From the NCBI RefSeq assembly GCF_005876835.1, contig NZ_PPSW01000014.1:1-64000 (forward strand): DNA of 64,000 bases. Reading direction: 5' to 3'. The notes under the pieces were generated by a model. It had not been told where the DNA came from, did not search any database, and saw only the letters and a program-made list of their open reading frames with translations. Shown here in pieces: positions 1-8,297 of this stretch. Position 1 is the stretch's first letter; each line of letters begins with the position of its first letter. The position numbers and the translations under genes are program-made. The DNA comes from Pseudoalteromonas phenolica. GTDB lineage: Bacteria; Pseudomonadota; Gammaproteobacteria; Enterobacterales; Alteromonadaceae.

Positions 1-321
1 TTTAGCTTTGCCGCCACATTTACCTTCGCCGCACTTGCCTTCTTTTTTAGCTTTGCCGCCACATTTACCTTCGCCGCACTTGCCTTCTTTTTTAGCTTTT
101 CCGCCACATTTACCTTCGCCGCATTTGCCTTCTTTTTCAGCTTTACCACCACATTTACCTTCGCCGCACTTACCTTCTGCAGCATCTAATTGATAACCAG
201 AAGACATAGTAGTAAATGCAAATGGGTTAGCGTTTACTTCTGCGGAAGCAGTTAAACTCGCAGTACCAACAACGACAGCACCTAACGTAGCAGCGATTGA
301 TTTAGTTTTTAAATTTTTCAT
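1..321 (-). CDS. hvfA: HvfA-like Cys-rich repeat peptide, RiPP-type precursor (3' end beyond window)
   Basis: Reading the minus strand from the ATG at 321 gives 107 codons open to the window edge, so the C-terminus is missing. Residues 1-27 are a Sec-type signal peptide (MKNLKTKSIAATLGAVVVG, cleavage near TASA-E). A short linker leads into four units of a 15-residue repeat (45 bp), each with two EGKCG motifs, eight in all. HvfA proteins have this layout: an exported low-complexity peptide whose EGKCG cysteines are modified by an MNIO (DUF692) enzyme, HvfB, with partner HvfC, to give copper-binding oxazolone/thioamide groups. Those partner genes would lie to the left, outside the window, so the modification is inferred. 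It diverges from dusC across about 150 bp. The family call is firm from the motif; function in this organism is not shown. Confidence 0.85.
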   Translation of the reverse strand, partial: MKNLKTKSIAATLGAVVVGTASLTASAEVNANPFAFTTMSSGYQLDAAEGKCGEGKCGGKAEKEGKCGEGKCGGKAKKEGKCGEGKCGGKAKKEGKCGEGKCGGKAK

Positions 322-473
322 ACTCGACCCTTTGGGATATTTCGTTCAATTCACTTAGTAGACCCTACTACAAAAAAGAATATTTCATTAAATCTAAAAA
401 AATTCAATTTTAACTTAGCAACACCCTTCCTCTCGTTTAAAATAAGCGCCCTTTAAGTAGTATAGAGCAAGTT

Positions 474-1460
474 ATGAAATTGATTTTGGCACCAATGGAA
501 GGCGTTGTAGATTTTAAAATGCGCCAACTTTTAACAAACCTTGGTGGCTTTGATTTATGTGTAACAGAGTTTATTCGCGTTGTCGATCTCACTTTTCCAC
601 GAAGAGTGTTTATCAAAACTTGCCCTGAACTATTAAATAATGGCTATACCGAGTCTGGTACTCCTGTTCGCATTCAGCTTCTGGGTCAAGTTCCTCATGC
701 GCTTGCTGCAAATGCACGTAAAGCCGTCATGCTTGGCTCACATGGTATCGACCTTAACTTTGGCTGCCCGGCTAAAACGGTTAATAAAAGTAAAGGTGGA
801 GCAGTTCTGTTAAAAGAACCTGAGCTCATGTACCAAATTATAAAAGCAGTAAGAGAAGCTGTTCCAGCCGAACATGAAGTCAGCGCTAAGATACGCTTAG
901 GCTTTGATGATGACAGTAATACTGCTGAAATTGTCGATGCAGTTCAAAGTGCAGGGGCTTCGAGCTTAGCTATTCATGCAAGAACAAAGCGAGATGGCTA
1001 TAAACCGCCTGCATACTGGGAAAAAATAAAACCTCTTCTTGATAGAGTTACCATGCCAATTGTCGCAAACGGCGAGATTTGGCAAATTGAAGATGCGTAT
1101 CGCTGTCAAGAGCGCAGTGGTTGCTCAGATCTAATGCTTGGACGTGGTGCATTGGCAACACCAGACTTAGCTGCGAAAATTAAAGCTCACAGAAATAGTG
1201 ACTCTTACACACCTTTATCTTGGGAAAATGTTATTTACCATATTTTGCATTCATCTATGCATCAAGATCCTTCTTTAAGTGAAAAATATTTTTCATCAAG
1301 AACCAAACAATGGCTCGGCTATCTCAAACTGCAGTATCCACAAGCCAATGATCTTTTTGACGAAATTAGAAAGCTTAAAAATAAAGACGAGGTTGTCTCT
1401 GTGTTAGAGAAATATGCAAAGTGTCCTAGCATTGATTCAAATCATAACGGATTCGCTTAG
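474..1460 (+). CDS. dusC: tRNA-dihydrouridine synthase C (DusC)
   Basis: FMN-dependent enzyme that reduces a uridine in tRNA to dihydrouridine; DusC acts on U16 in Escherichia coli. The 328-residue protein has family length. It opens with the TIM-barrel start LILAPMEGVVD. It carries NFGCPAKTVN with the catalytic cysteine at residue 98, the barrel segment AIHARTKRDGY, and VANGEIW followed by LMLGRGAL for FMN phosphate binding. The C-terminal helical domain is consistent with the DusC subgroup rather than DusA or DusB, including the early FDLCVTEFIRVVD segment. A small zinc-finger gene follows 34 bp downstream and may be cotranscribed, ending at the hairpin at 1867-1895. Nothing unusual seen. 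Confidence 0.95.
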   Translation: MKLILAPMEGVVDFKMRQLLTNLGGFDLCVTEFIRVVDLTFPRRVFIKTCPELLNNGYTESGTPVRIQLLGQVPHALAANARKAVMLGSHGIDLNFGCPAKTVNKSKGGAVLLKEPELMYQIIKAVREAVPAEHEVSAKIRLGFDDDSNTAEIVDAVQSAGASSLAIHARTKRDGYKPPAYWEKIKPLLDRVTMPIVANGEIWQIEDAYRCQERSGCSDLMLGRGALATPDLAAKIKAHRNSDSYTPLSWENVIYHILHSSMHQDPSLSEKYFSSRTKQWLGYLKLQYPQANDLFDEIRKLKNKDEVVSVLEKYAKCPSIDSNHNGFA

Positions 1461-1494
1461 AAGTACCATAATGATTGCTCATAGGAGAGCGATC

Positions 1495-1863
1495 ATGAAT
1501 GCAAATCAAACTAAAGACTTTCAAAGCAAGCTAAAAATTGAATTAGACTCTGTTCGATGTGAGTTTTTAAATGAGCTTAAAGACGCACAACATGAGTTTA
1601 CTGGCGAATTGGCTTCAATGTTAGAAAACTCAACACCAGGAGAGTGGATTGACTTAGCGGTCACTAAAATTAACCCAAACCAGTTTCCCCGTTTTCAGCG
1701 GCTTATGGAACTAGAAGCTGCTTTATGCCAAATAGATATTGGCCAATTTGGTTACTGCTGTGATTGTGAGACAAAACTTGAACTTCTGGAGCTTTCAAAA
1801 GATCCGGCTAAACAACGTTGCCCGGTTTGTGAAGAGAAAAAGCGAAAAAAAGCACATAACTGA
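1495..1863 (+). CDS. Small DksA/TraR-family zinc finger protein
   Basis: A 122-residue protein with an N-terminal helical region and a C-terminal Cys4 zinc finger of the DksA/TraR type (CCDC, 17 residues, CPVC), followed by a basic tail. Proteins of this family enter the RNA polymerase secondary channel, with or without ppGpp. DksA itself is about 150 residues, so this is a shorter paralogue and its target is not known. The frame is open from 1414, inside dusC, but the ATG at 1495 has AGGAG at 1483-1487 with good spacing, while upstream starts have no comparable site. The tip residues that matter in DksA cannot be judged by eye. Confidence 0.8.
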   Translation: MNANQTKDFQSKLKIELDSVRCEFLNELKDAQHEFTGELASMLENSTPGEWIDLAVTKINPNQFPRFQRLMELEAALCQIDIGQFGYCCDCETKLELLELSKDPAKQRCPVCEEKKRKKAHN

Positions 1864-1866
1864 TTG

Positions 1867-1895
1867 AAAAGGCCTTAGTAAGAAAAGGCCTTTTT
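1867..1895 (+). terminator. Rho-independent terminator after dusC/zinc-finger gene
   Basis: An 8-bp stem AAAAGGCC/GGCCTTTT with a 12-base loop, followed by a T run, lies just after the stop codon at 1863. It also sits between convergent genes and may partly serve the minus strand. Confidence 0.8.
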
Positions 1896-1920
1896 ATTAT
1901 CTATCACTTACAGCTGCACT

Positions 1921-2883
1921 CTAAAAATAAACCCTAGCTAAGGATAAAACAGCCGCGGGTTTCATGATGATATAATCTAAGAAATCCATTGCTTGCTCTG
2001 GCTGCAGCGATAATTTTTGATTTAATACCACCATGGCTTGTTCTTCTGACCAAGCCTGAAAGTGAATACCCAAGTCTATCTCAGCCAATACTAATATTAC
2101 CTGTTTATAGGCTACTAGCTTCTGTTTTTCACACTGTTCGAAAGTCTCATGTAAGTTAACAAACTCATGTTCCCAGTTTAAACCTCCGATGATAGAACAA
2201 TGCTTTTTTGCAATCTTAACTAAGCTTAGTGCTTCTAAATCGTTTTCTTGATTATCATACTCATTTGTTAAAGCTTGAAGATTGGCCAAAACAACCTGAG
2301 GATTTTCTACATTGCCTAAATAGTGATTCACTTTGCTTTGATACCACTCTTTACCATTAGGTAGCTGGTAAATGCCTAAACGGCTTCTTGGCTTATATGT
2401 TTTAAAATAGTCAGTTAGATCAGTTAATGATTCAGATTCAGAATACGTTTTTAACCGTTTCAATTCATATCTGTTATAAAGTATTTTGCTTTGCTTAGCA
2501 TCTTCTAACCTAGCCTTAACTAGACTCTGCCACGCCGGTTTCTGTCCTTCACTAAGATTTGATGCAACATTTATCGCTGCTGGCCAGGGTAAATATCTTT
2601 CAGGGTAACGTTCTTGAATTATCAAATATTGTAACTCATTAACTTGATGCTCAGTGAATGACTGAAGATCAGCAGAGTTTAAAACAATGTGCCTTTGCTT
2701 TAAATAAGCCTCACTGAAAGGTAATTCTTCTGACAGTTCATGCTTGCTCTTGGTCAACAAAACAGCATTGATATTTTTTAACTGTGCTTGCACTTCTTTA
2801 AAAGAACTAAGTTTCTGCTGTTCAGTACATGCGGATAACAAAAGCAGAATGGGGAGTATTATTAAAAGAAATTTATTATTCAC
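1921..2883 (-). CDS. Lipoprotein, short diverged DUF885-like protein
   Basis: Predicted 320-residue lipoprotein with a signal sequence ending in a lipobox (LLLLSAC, then TEQQ). I place the start at the GTG at 2883 because GGAAG lies just upstream; a TTG at 2895 is also in frame. The segment LGIYQLPNGKEWYQSKVNHY resembles the G-x-Y/W-x-LP-G-x-x-YY motif of DUF885 proteins. The C-terminal part (LGIHFQAWSEEQAM, later LDYIIMKPA) resembles their C-terminal helices. DUF885 members are usually near 550-600 residues with an HExxPGHH motif; that motif is absent here, so the protein is probably a non-catalytic remnant or specialised derivative. It is the last gene after the TonB2-type operon, but a strong hairpin at 2903-2925 separates it from the TPR gene. 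Function unknown. Confidence 0.7.
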   Translation of the reverse strand: MNNKFLLIILPILLLLSACTEQQKLSSFKEVQAQLKNINAVLLTKSKHELSEELPFSEAYLKQRHIVLNSADLQSFTEHQVNELQYLIIQERYPERYLPWPAAINVASNLSEGQKPAWQSLVKARLEDAKQSKILYNRYELKRLKTYSESESLTDLTDYFKTYKPRSRLGIYQLPNGKEWYQSKVNHYLGNVENPQVVLANLQALTNEYDNQENDLEALSLVKIAKKHCSIIGGLNWEHEFVNLHETFEQCEKQKLVAYKQVILVLAEIDLGIHFQAWSEEQAMVVLNQKLSLQPEQAMDFLDYIIMKPAAVLSLARVYF

Positions 2884-2902
2884 CTTCACTTCCAACTATA
2901 AA

Positions 2903-2925
2903 AAAAGCCCCTTTCGGGGCTTTTT
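2903..2925 (-). terminator. Strong hairpin terminator after the TPR gene
   Basis: AAAAGCCCC-TTTC-GGGGCTTTT, a 9-bp stem flanked by A/T runs, begins 3 bases beyond the TPR gene stop. Only 8 bases separate it from the TTG codon of the lipoprotein frame. The lipoprotein gene would therefore depend on readthrough or its own promoter. Confidence 0.85.
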
Positions 2926-2927
2926 AT

Positions 2928-4181
2928 TTATAAGCTTATGCCTTTACGTTGTGCTTTGTCCTTAATGAACGTTGCCCAACCTCTAGCAAACTTACGAGTA
3001 CGTGGATCTTCTTGTGCTTTGACAATCGCTCTATAGGCTTGCTTATATTTCTCTTGGTATAAGTAAGCTTCAGCTAAGTCAGAGTAAGTCGACCCCTTCT
3101 TGTCAGTACCTAATTCAAGCGCTTTATTTAAACGCTCAACTGCAGCACTGTACTTTTGCTCAGTAAGTAATAAGTTACCTGCTTTTCTAAAAAGATCTGC
3201 GTCGTCATCAAACTTAGCGGCTTCTTCATAGTATTTCGCGGCAGTTACAAGGTGCTTCGATTGGTGGAAGTAACTTGCAACAGCAGTAACGTTTTGCTTA
3301 GTACGCTTAACTTTGTCTTCCTTCAAAGCCTTTTCCATAACAATGGCGGCTTTGTAAGGAATATCATTTAGCGAGTAATAGCTGCTTAATATTTTGTAGT
3401 GGTTCTCTTTCTCGAAATAGCCTTTTCTATAAGCTATTTCCATAACTGTCTGACCTTTTTTAAACTCTTCGGTAGACATATAGAAAGAACCTAGACGAGT
3501 CCAGTTTTGTTTATCATCAGGGAACAACTTAACTAGAGTCTCACCAACTTCTACAACTTTATTAAACTGCTTAAGTTCAAAGTATGAACCGACCTTCAAC
3601 ATAAAGTAATTTTTATTTGGCTCTTTTGCCAATTTAATTGCTTTGTCTGCTGGTTCGATAACTTTACTAAATTGCTTTAACTCAAAGTAACCTTGCGCCA
3701 TTTTGGCATATACTTTGTCGTCTTCGTCACCAGTAAAGTCCATCCAAGCATTATACGCTTTAATACCCTCAACATACATTTGCTGACCAAAATAAAGGTC
3801 TGCAACAAATTTAAGGGTATCTGCTTGGTCTTTGAAGTTTAAAACATCAGGTTCCACAGCGCGCTTAACGAAATCAAGTGCCTTAGTGTAATCTTCTTTC
3901 TGAGCATAGAAGTTACCTAGGTATCTATCTACAGTCGCTTTGTCGAAATCATTAGACGGGTCTAACTCTTCCATCAAAGCAATAGCTTCGTCAAGCTGGT
4001 CGTTGTTGTAAAGTTCAAATGCTTTAACAACTTTCTTACCAGTACGCTCACCCATGATCTTTGTCTTAGCTTTTTTACGCGCTTCGATTTTAGCTGGGTC
4101 AGGTGCAGCAACAGCGTTGCTGCATACACCTGTAAGCGTCATAAGTAGCGCAAGAGCTGTTGCTTTATGTAATTGCTTCAT
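2928..4181 (-). CDS. TPR-repeat periplasmic protein of the TonB2-type locus
   Basis: A 417-residue protein with a signal peptide (MKQLHKATALALLMTLTGV, cleavage near AVAA) followed by tetratricopeptide repeats over most of its length, for example AFELYNNDQLDEAIALMEEL and LNKALELGTDKKGSTYSDLA. TPR repeats form a helical scaffold for protein-protein contacts. In Alteromonadales and Vibrio-like genomes such a gene ends the DUF3450-TtpC-ExbB2-ExbD2-TonB2 operon, and the same order is seen here. It follows tonB by 14 bp. The role is inferred to be a periplasmic or inner-membrane accessory of TonB energy transduction; the precise role is not established by the sequence. Confidence 0.85.
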   Translation of the reverse strand: MKQLHKATALALLMTLTGVCSNAVAAPDPAKIEARKKAKTKIMGERTGKKVVKAFELYNNDQLDEAIALMEELDPSNDFDKATVDRYLGNFYAQKEDYTKALDFVKRAVEPDVLNFKDQADTLKFVADLYFGQQMYVEGIKAYNAWMDFTGDEDDKVYAKMAQGYFELKQFSKVIEPADKAIKLAKEPNKNYFMLKVGSYFELKQFNKVVEVGETLVKLFPDDKQNWTRLGSFYMSTEEFKKGQTVMEIAYRKGYFEKENHYKILSSYYSLNDIPYKAAIVMEKALKEDKVKRTKQNVTAVASYFHQSKHLVTAAKYYEEAAKFDDDADLFRKAGNLLLTEQKYSAAVERLNKALELGTDKKGSTYSDLAEAYLYQEKYKQAYRAIVKAQEDPRTRKFARGWATFIKDKAQRKGISL

Positions 4182-4195
4182 TTCTTCGCTCCTTA

Positions 4196-4810
4196 TTAAT
4201 CTTGGTTAAGTTTAAAGTCTAACTGTACAGTAAGACCAGGTTGCTTTTGTGGCTTGCCATCGATGATTTTCGGGCGGTATTTCCATTTACGTAAGGCTCT
4301 TATTGCTTCACGGTTGAAAATACGCCTAGGTTCAGCATCGATAACTTTTACATCTTCAACACCACCAAGCTCGTTAATAGTGAATGAAAGTTGTACCCAA
4401 CCTTCTTTACCGTCACGTGCCGCTTGAGTCGGATACTTCGGCTCAATACGTACGATAGGTGTTGCATCACCATCACGGCCAAATTCACCAGGCCCACTTA
4501 GGCCACCTGCAGTGCCACCAATGTCGATGCTAGGCATGTTAAAGCCAATAGCACCCGCGTTAGGGTTAGCATTGTCAGGCTGCGGCGGCTGCGGTTTAGG
4601 CGGCTGCTGCGGCGGCGGCGGAGGTGGAGGCGGAACACGTCTGCGCTCTTGAACCTCAGATTCAGGTGGATTCGTCAAAATTTCGACTACAATTTCTTCT
4701 TTTTCATTTTCAGCTCTATCTGCTCCGCCAGAGATCAGAAATGCCATAAAATAAAATAAGCCGAAAGTAACTGCCCCACCTGTTACAAGTGAAAACAGAA
4801 AACGAATCAT
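4196..4810 (-). CDS. tonB: TonB2-type energy transducer
   Basis: A 204-residue TonB. An N-terminal transmembrane anchor (about residues 3-28) is followed by a proline-rich periplasmic stretch with eight consecutive prolines and then QQPPKPQPPQP. The C-terminal TonB domain (about residues 115-204) contains EPKYPTQAARDGKEGWVQLS and NREAIRALRKWKYRPK. TonB contacts the TonB box of outer-membrane receptors and transmits proton-motive force from ExbB/ExbD. Its start codon overlaps the exbD stop (TAATG), so the two are probably translationally coupled. The short linker is typical of TonB2-class proteins. The ZnuD-like receptor at 54.6-57.0 kb is a possible client, by inference only. Confidence 0.95.
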   Translation of the reverse strand: MIRFLFSLVTGGAVTFGLFYFMAFLISGGADRAENEKEEIVVEILTNPPESEVQERRRVPPPPPPPPQQPPKPQPPQPDNANPNAGAIGFNMPSIDIGGTAGGLSGPGEFGRDGDATPIVRIEPKYPTQAARDGKEGWVQLSFTINELGGVEDVKVIDAEPRRIFNREAIRALRKWKYRPKIIDGKPQKQPGLTVQLDFKLNQD

Positions 4811-5214
4811 TACTTAGCTCCAGCGATTGAGATTTTTAATTGATCGTCAGTCGCCTTGATTTGGTCCATAACTTTAACAACCACACCGTGCTTCGCGCCT
4901 TTATCAGCTTGAATGATTACGGTTTCAGTAGGTTGCTCAGCTAGGATGCTTTCAAGGTTTGCACTAACACGCTCAACATCAACTGCGCGCTTATCCATCC
5001 AGATTTCACCGTTTTCACGGATCGCGATGAATACGTTCGCATTTTTCTTAGTTTGAGCTTGTGCAGCCTTTGGCTTTTGTACTTCAATACCAGCTTCTTT
5101 CACGAAAGAAGTTGTTACGATGAAGAAGATAAGCATGATGAATACGATGTCTAGCATCGGTGTCATGTCTACTGCTGCTTCTTCTTCCTCACGAAAACGT
5201 TGTTTACGTGCCAT
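4810..5214 (-). CDS. exbD: ExbD2 biopolymer transport protein
   Basis: A 134-residue ExbD/TolR-family protein. One transmembrane segment near residues 17-39 contains the conserved aspartate in DMTPMLDIVFIMLIFFIV, which takes part in proton translocation, and a periplasmic domain follows. It works with ExbB to power TonB. The gene lies 14 bp after exbB and overlaps tonB by one base. An acidic N-terminal run (REEEEAAVD) precedes the membrane segment. Nothing unusual seen. Confidence 0.95.
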   Translation of the reverse strand: MARKQRFREEEEAAVDMTPMLDIVFIMLIFFIVTTSFVKEAGIEVQKPKAAQAQTKKNANVFIAIRENGEIWMDKRAVDVERVSANLESILAEQPTETVIIQADKGAKHGVVVKVMDQIKATDDQLKISIAGAK

Positions 5215-5228
5215 ATTAATATCTCTCT

Positions 5229-5753
5229 TTAGTGATGAGGCAAACTATCTACTAGCTTTTCTTTAGCCATTTTCGCTCTAGCTTCTAGGCGAGTGCTGAA
5301 GAATACACCAGATAGTGCCGCAACCATTCCTGCCATTGTTGGTATCGTTGCCATTGAAATACCCGATGCCATTAGACGAGCGTTACCAGTACCTTGAGTA
5401 GCCATCGTTTCGAAAACGCTGATCATACCCGTTACAGTACCTAGTAGGCCGATTAATGGACACATGGCTACCAATGTTTTGATAATCAACATGCGCGCTT
5501 CTAATTTTTCAGACGCTTCAGAAATCCATGCATCGCGGATTCTGTGTGCGTACCAAGACGTAGTGTCTTGGCGGGCGTCCCACTTCGCTACGATATCCGC
5601 TTTCATTTTCGGATACTCGGCGAGTAGGAACCAATAGCGCTCAATCATTAATACCCACATTAGAAAGAGTGCTATCGCGACCACGTATAATACCTGGCCG
5701 CCTGTGCCAACAAAATCCCTGATAGATTCCCAAATCTCCATCAGGACTAGCAT
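5229..5753 (-). CDS. exbB: ExbB2 MotA/TolQ/ExbB proton channel protein
   Basis: A 174-residue protein of the MotA/TolQ/ExbB family with three membrane segments: an N-terminal one near residues 20-38 (VLYVVAIALFLMWVLMI), and two C-terminal ones around LIGLLGTVTGMISVFETMA and IPTMAGMVAALSGVFFS. This is the short form found beside the longer TtpC in TonB2-type systems. Start at 5753 overlaps the ttpC stop (TAATG), with GGAGAAAG a few bases upstream; an in-frame ATG at 5741 is possible. It forms the proton channel with ExbD. Confidence 0.93.
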   Translation of the reverse strand: MLVLMEIWESIRDFVGTGGQVLYVVAIALFLMWVLMIERYWFLLAEYPKMKADIVAKWDARQDTTSWYAHRIRDAWISEASEKLEARMLIIKTLVAMCPLIGLLGTVTGMISVFETMATQGTGNARLMASGISMATIPTMAGMVAALSGVFFSTRLEARAKMAKEKLVDSLPHH

Positions 5754-7117
5754 TAGGCTTTCTCCTTCTCCGCATGCGCAGCAACAATACCTGCACTCTG
5801 CTCGTCTAGGATATGTAGAACTGCTTTACTACGACCTGAAACGATTGCGTGTAATAGGATTAGTGGTAGAGCAGCAATCAGACCTAGAGCTGTTGTTACA
5901 AGCGCTAGAGAGATGTTACCTGCCATGATCTTCGGATCACCAGTACCGAATAATGTGATTGATTCGAACGTTAAGATCATACCAACAACTGTACCAAGTA
6001 GACCTAGTAGCGGTGCGATAGCAGCTAAGATCTTGATGATGTTGATACCAGCTTCGATACGAGGCGTTTCACGTAGAATTGCTTCGTCTAACTTAAGCTC
6101 AAGGTTTTCAACGTCTTGGTTTTTGTTGTCATGGTAAACTTTAAGAATACGACCAAGTGGGTTGTTTTCGTTAGGCGTGTTGATGTTCTTAACCTGTGCT
6201 TTGATTTTAGCACTAACCATAAGTAGGTCTAGGAAACGAACTAACGCTAGTAACGCACCAATTGCAAGTAATGCAGTGATGATGTAACCAACTGTGTCAC
6301 CCTGGTGCCAACGTTCTTCAACAGTTGCACGCTGAGTGTTTAGACGTAAGATACCGCCACGCGCAGGGTCAACATAGAACTTAGTGTATGAACCAGCTTG
6401 TGTATTTAGAAGGTCAGCAACAGTGTTGAAGATGTGACCATCTGGCTGCTTACCTAGTGGAACGATAGCTTTGTTAGCTGCATCGTATACTACGTAGCCG
6501 TCTTTTGTGATTAGGTTGAAGTTACCAACACGAGTAACCTGCTTAGTATTGATTTCACCACTTAGCTCAGCAACTTGCGCTTCGAAAGTAGATACTTTTG
6601 CAGATTCAGTCATTTCAGTTTGGAAAGCAATCCAAAGCTCTTCTAGTTCGCGAGTAGTTGGTAGTTCTTTAGCTGCTGCTAATGAACGAAGAACTTCTGC
6701 ACGTCCTGGCTTTTCAGCACTTACTAGTGATGCTTCGATTGAACCGATCGCTTCAGAAGCTGAACGACGAACAACACCGAACATCTCACCTAAAGTACCA
6801 GTTGCGTTTTGAAGCTCAACTTCTTTTTCAGCAAGTGTGATTTCGTTTTGTTTAAACTGGTTGTTTAAACGCTCACCACGAGCCTTCTCGTTTGCTAAAT
6901 CACGCTTAGCTTTATTAAGAAGTGCTTGCTTGTCAGCTCGAGCAGAAAGGAATTCTTGCTCACGTTGCTTGTTGATTTTACCTTCAGAAATACGGTTTTG
7001 TTTAACTTCTTGAAGGATTTTGTCTAGAGTTTCAGTGTTTGCGTGCGCGTTTAGAGCTGCACCAGCTGAAACAGATAGAGCAGCCGCTACTGCAAAACCT
7101 TTAAATAATTTCTTCAT
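5753..7117 (-). CDS. ttpC: TtpC-like MotA/TolQ/ExbB protein with periplasmic extension
   Basis: A 454-residue protein. It starts with a signal peptide (MKKLFKGFAVAAALSVSAGAALNAHA) and a coiled-coil-rich periplasmic region (about 30-125). A further periplasmic segment contains DGYVVYDAANKAIVPLGKQPDG. The C-terminal third is an ExbB-type channel: a membrane segment near VGYIITALLAIGALLALVRF, then APLLGLLGTVVGMILTFESI and a final hydrophobic segment. TtpC was defined in Vibrio as a fourth component needed by the TonB2 system. It starts 6 bp after the DUF3450 gene and overlaps exbB by one base, so it sits inside the operon. Confidence 0.9.
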   Translation of the reverse strand: MKKLFKGFAVAAALSVSAGAALNAHANTETLDKILQEVKQNRISEGKINKQREQEFLSARADKQALLNKAKRDLANEKARGERLNNQFKQNEITLAEKEVELQNATGTLGEMFGVVRRSASEAIGSIEASLVSAEKPGRAEVLRSLAAAKELPTTRELEELWIAFQTEMTESAKVSTFEAQVAELSGEINTKQVTRVGNFNLITKDGYVVYDAANKAIVPLGKQPDGHIFNTVADLLNTQAGSYTKFYVDPARGGILRLNTQRATVEERWHQGDTVGYIITALLAIGALLALVRFLDLLMVSAKIKAQVKNINTPNENNPLGRILKVYHDNKNQDVENLELKLDEAILRETPRIEAGINIIKILAAIAPLLGLLGTVVGMILTFESITLFGTGDPKIMAGNISLALVTTALGLIAALPLILLHAIVSGRSKAVLHILDEQSAGIVAAHAEKEKA

Positions 7118-7123
7118 TATTTA

Positions 7124-7894
7124 TTACTCCGCGCCAAAGATTGGAAGTGCTAGTAGTTCAGGTGCAGCCTGACCACGTGCGATACGGATGAAAGTTTTAA
7201 CTGGCTTGATGTACTCTTCGCCTAGCTCATCCCACTGTTTTGCGCTGTTGTTCCAAACCCAAGCGTGCTTAAGGTCGAATGATTGAGCAACAAATGCAAC
7301 ACGGCCAATACGTGCGAAGTCAACGTTGATGTTTTTACCGTTGATTTCTAGTGAGCCTTGAGATGCAACCATTGTTGAGCTGTAATCAGTCTCAATTGTG
7401 TATGCTTCAAGAACCTGACGGAACTTCTCTGAAGTCGTTACTTTAGAGTTAGAAAGAAGATCACGTAATTTTTCAACACGACCTAAACGAGTTTCAGTGT
7501 CAAACGGAACGTCCGCTTTGATGAATTGCTCAAGCGTATCGATCATGCGATACATCAGAGGCACAACGTCCTGTTTAGTTTTCTCAATCGTACCAATCTG
7601 ACGATTAAGTGACTCGATGCTAGCATTTTGGTCAGCTACCAAACGTGCTACGTGGTCGTTATAAACTTTTAATAATTCTGTTTCATCAACAACACTGCGG
7701 TACTCACCGATCATCTCTTGAGTTTGACCATAAATGTTATCAATTTTTTCTTGTGATTTTTTTGCAGCCGTTTGAGTTTGCTGACCTACTTTTTGTATGT
7801 CATTCAAAGGATCTGCAATCACGTTGCTGCTTGCGAAAGCTGTTGCACCTAGAAGTGCTGTAGCTACAAGACTCTTTCTGATTTTAACAGACAT
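7124..7894 (-). CDS. DUF3450 periplasmic protein, first gene of TonB2-type operon
   Basis: A 256-residue exported protein with a signal peptide (MSVKIRKSLVATALLGATAFAS, cleavage near NVIA-D). A long coiled-coil region follows (about residues 30-120, many Q/K/E heptads), then a globular part with AFVAQSFDLKHAWVWN. DUF3450 proteins regularly precede TtpC in TonB2-type loci, as here. I use the ATG at 7894 rather than an in-frame TTG at 7903 because the signal peptide then starts normally. Its function is not known; it probably assembles with TtpC in the periplasm. Confidence 0.9.
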   Translation of the reverse strand: MSVKIRKSLVATALLGATAFASSNVIADPLNDIQKVGQQTQTAAKKSQEKIDNIYGQTQEMIGEYRSVVDETELLKVYNDHVARLVADQNASIESLNRQIGTIEKTKQDVVPLMYRMIDTLEQFIKADVPFDTETRLGRVEKLRDLLSNSKVTTSEKFRQVLEAYTIETDYSSTMVASQGSLEINGKNINVDFARIGRVAFVAQSFDLKHAWVWNNSAKQWDELGEEYIKPVKTFIRIARGQAAPELLALPIFGAE

Positions 7895-8297
7895 AGTTCC
7901 CAACCAATTAAGTAATGTTACTTTTATAATTTTTTGCTCTTTATAGTAGAGCTACCCTGATATCTTTCTACAGATATCAACTTTCCAATAATGCTAAATG
8001 CAAGGCCATGTGTCAACTTCATAGGCAAAACTAATTTTTTGAAAATGGATTAATATTTTTTATATAAAACATAATATTAACATCACAAATCATTCACCAA
8101 AGCATTCTGCCTATGAAAAACGGACAAAGCACACATTGTTTTTACATTTTGTTACAGGGTAAAAACATCCTGTAACTGAAGTTTTAAAATACCGAAATTT
8201 AATTTTAAGAAGTTGTTTTAAAAGCACTTTTATTGAGCCTTGTTTTTTTGTGTTTTTTTTACTTGTGATAGCAAAACTACACTTAAATGGCTCAGTT
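7895..8297. other. 400-bp AT-rich regulatory gap upstream of the TonB2-type operon
   Basis: No convincing gene is seen here; a minus-strand frame overlapping the acetyltransferase is an out-of-frame shadow. Two inverted repeats stand out. TGATATCT/AGATATCA at 7958-7979 has a 6-base spacer and lies 64 bp before the operon start. GTTACAGG/CCTGTAAC at 8151-8176 has a 10-base spacer and no following T run, so it is not a normal terminator. Either could be an operator or a leader hairpin. No clear Fur box was recognised by eye. Confidence 0.5.

Noticed and set aside
1..190. Evenly spaced 45-bp repeats resembling a CRISPR array
   Set aside because: The repeats are contiguous without unique spacers and encode in-frame EGKCG units.
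8..193. Plus-strand open frame of repeated Pro/His/Leu/Ser
   Set aside because: It is the antisense of the EGKCG repeats of the minus-strand HvfA-like gene, which has a signal peptide and proper start.
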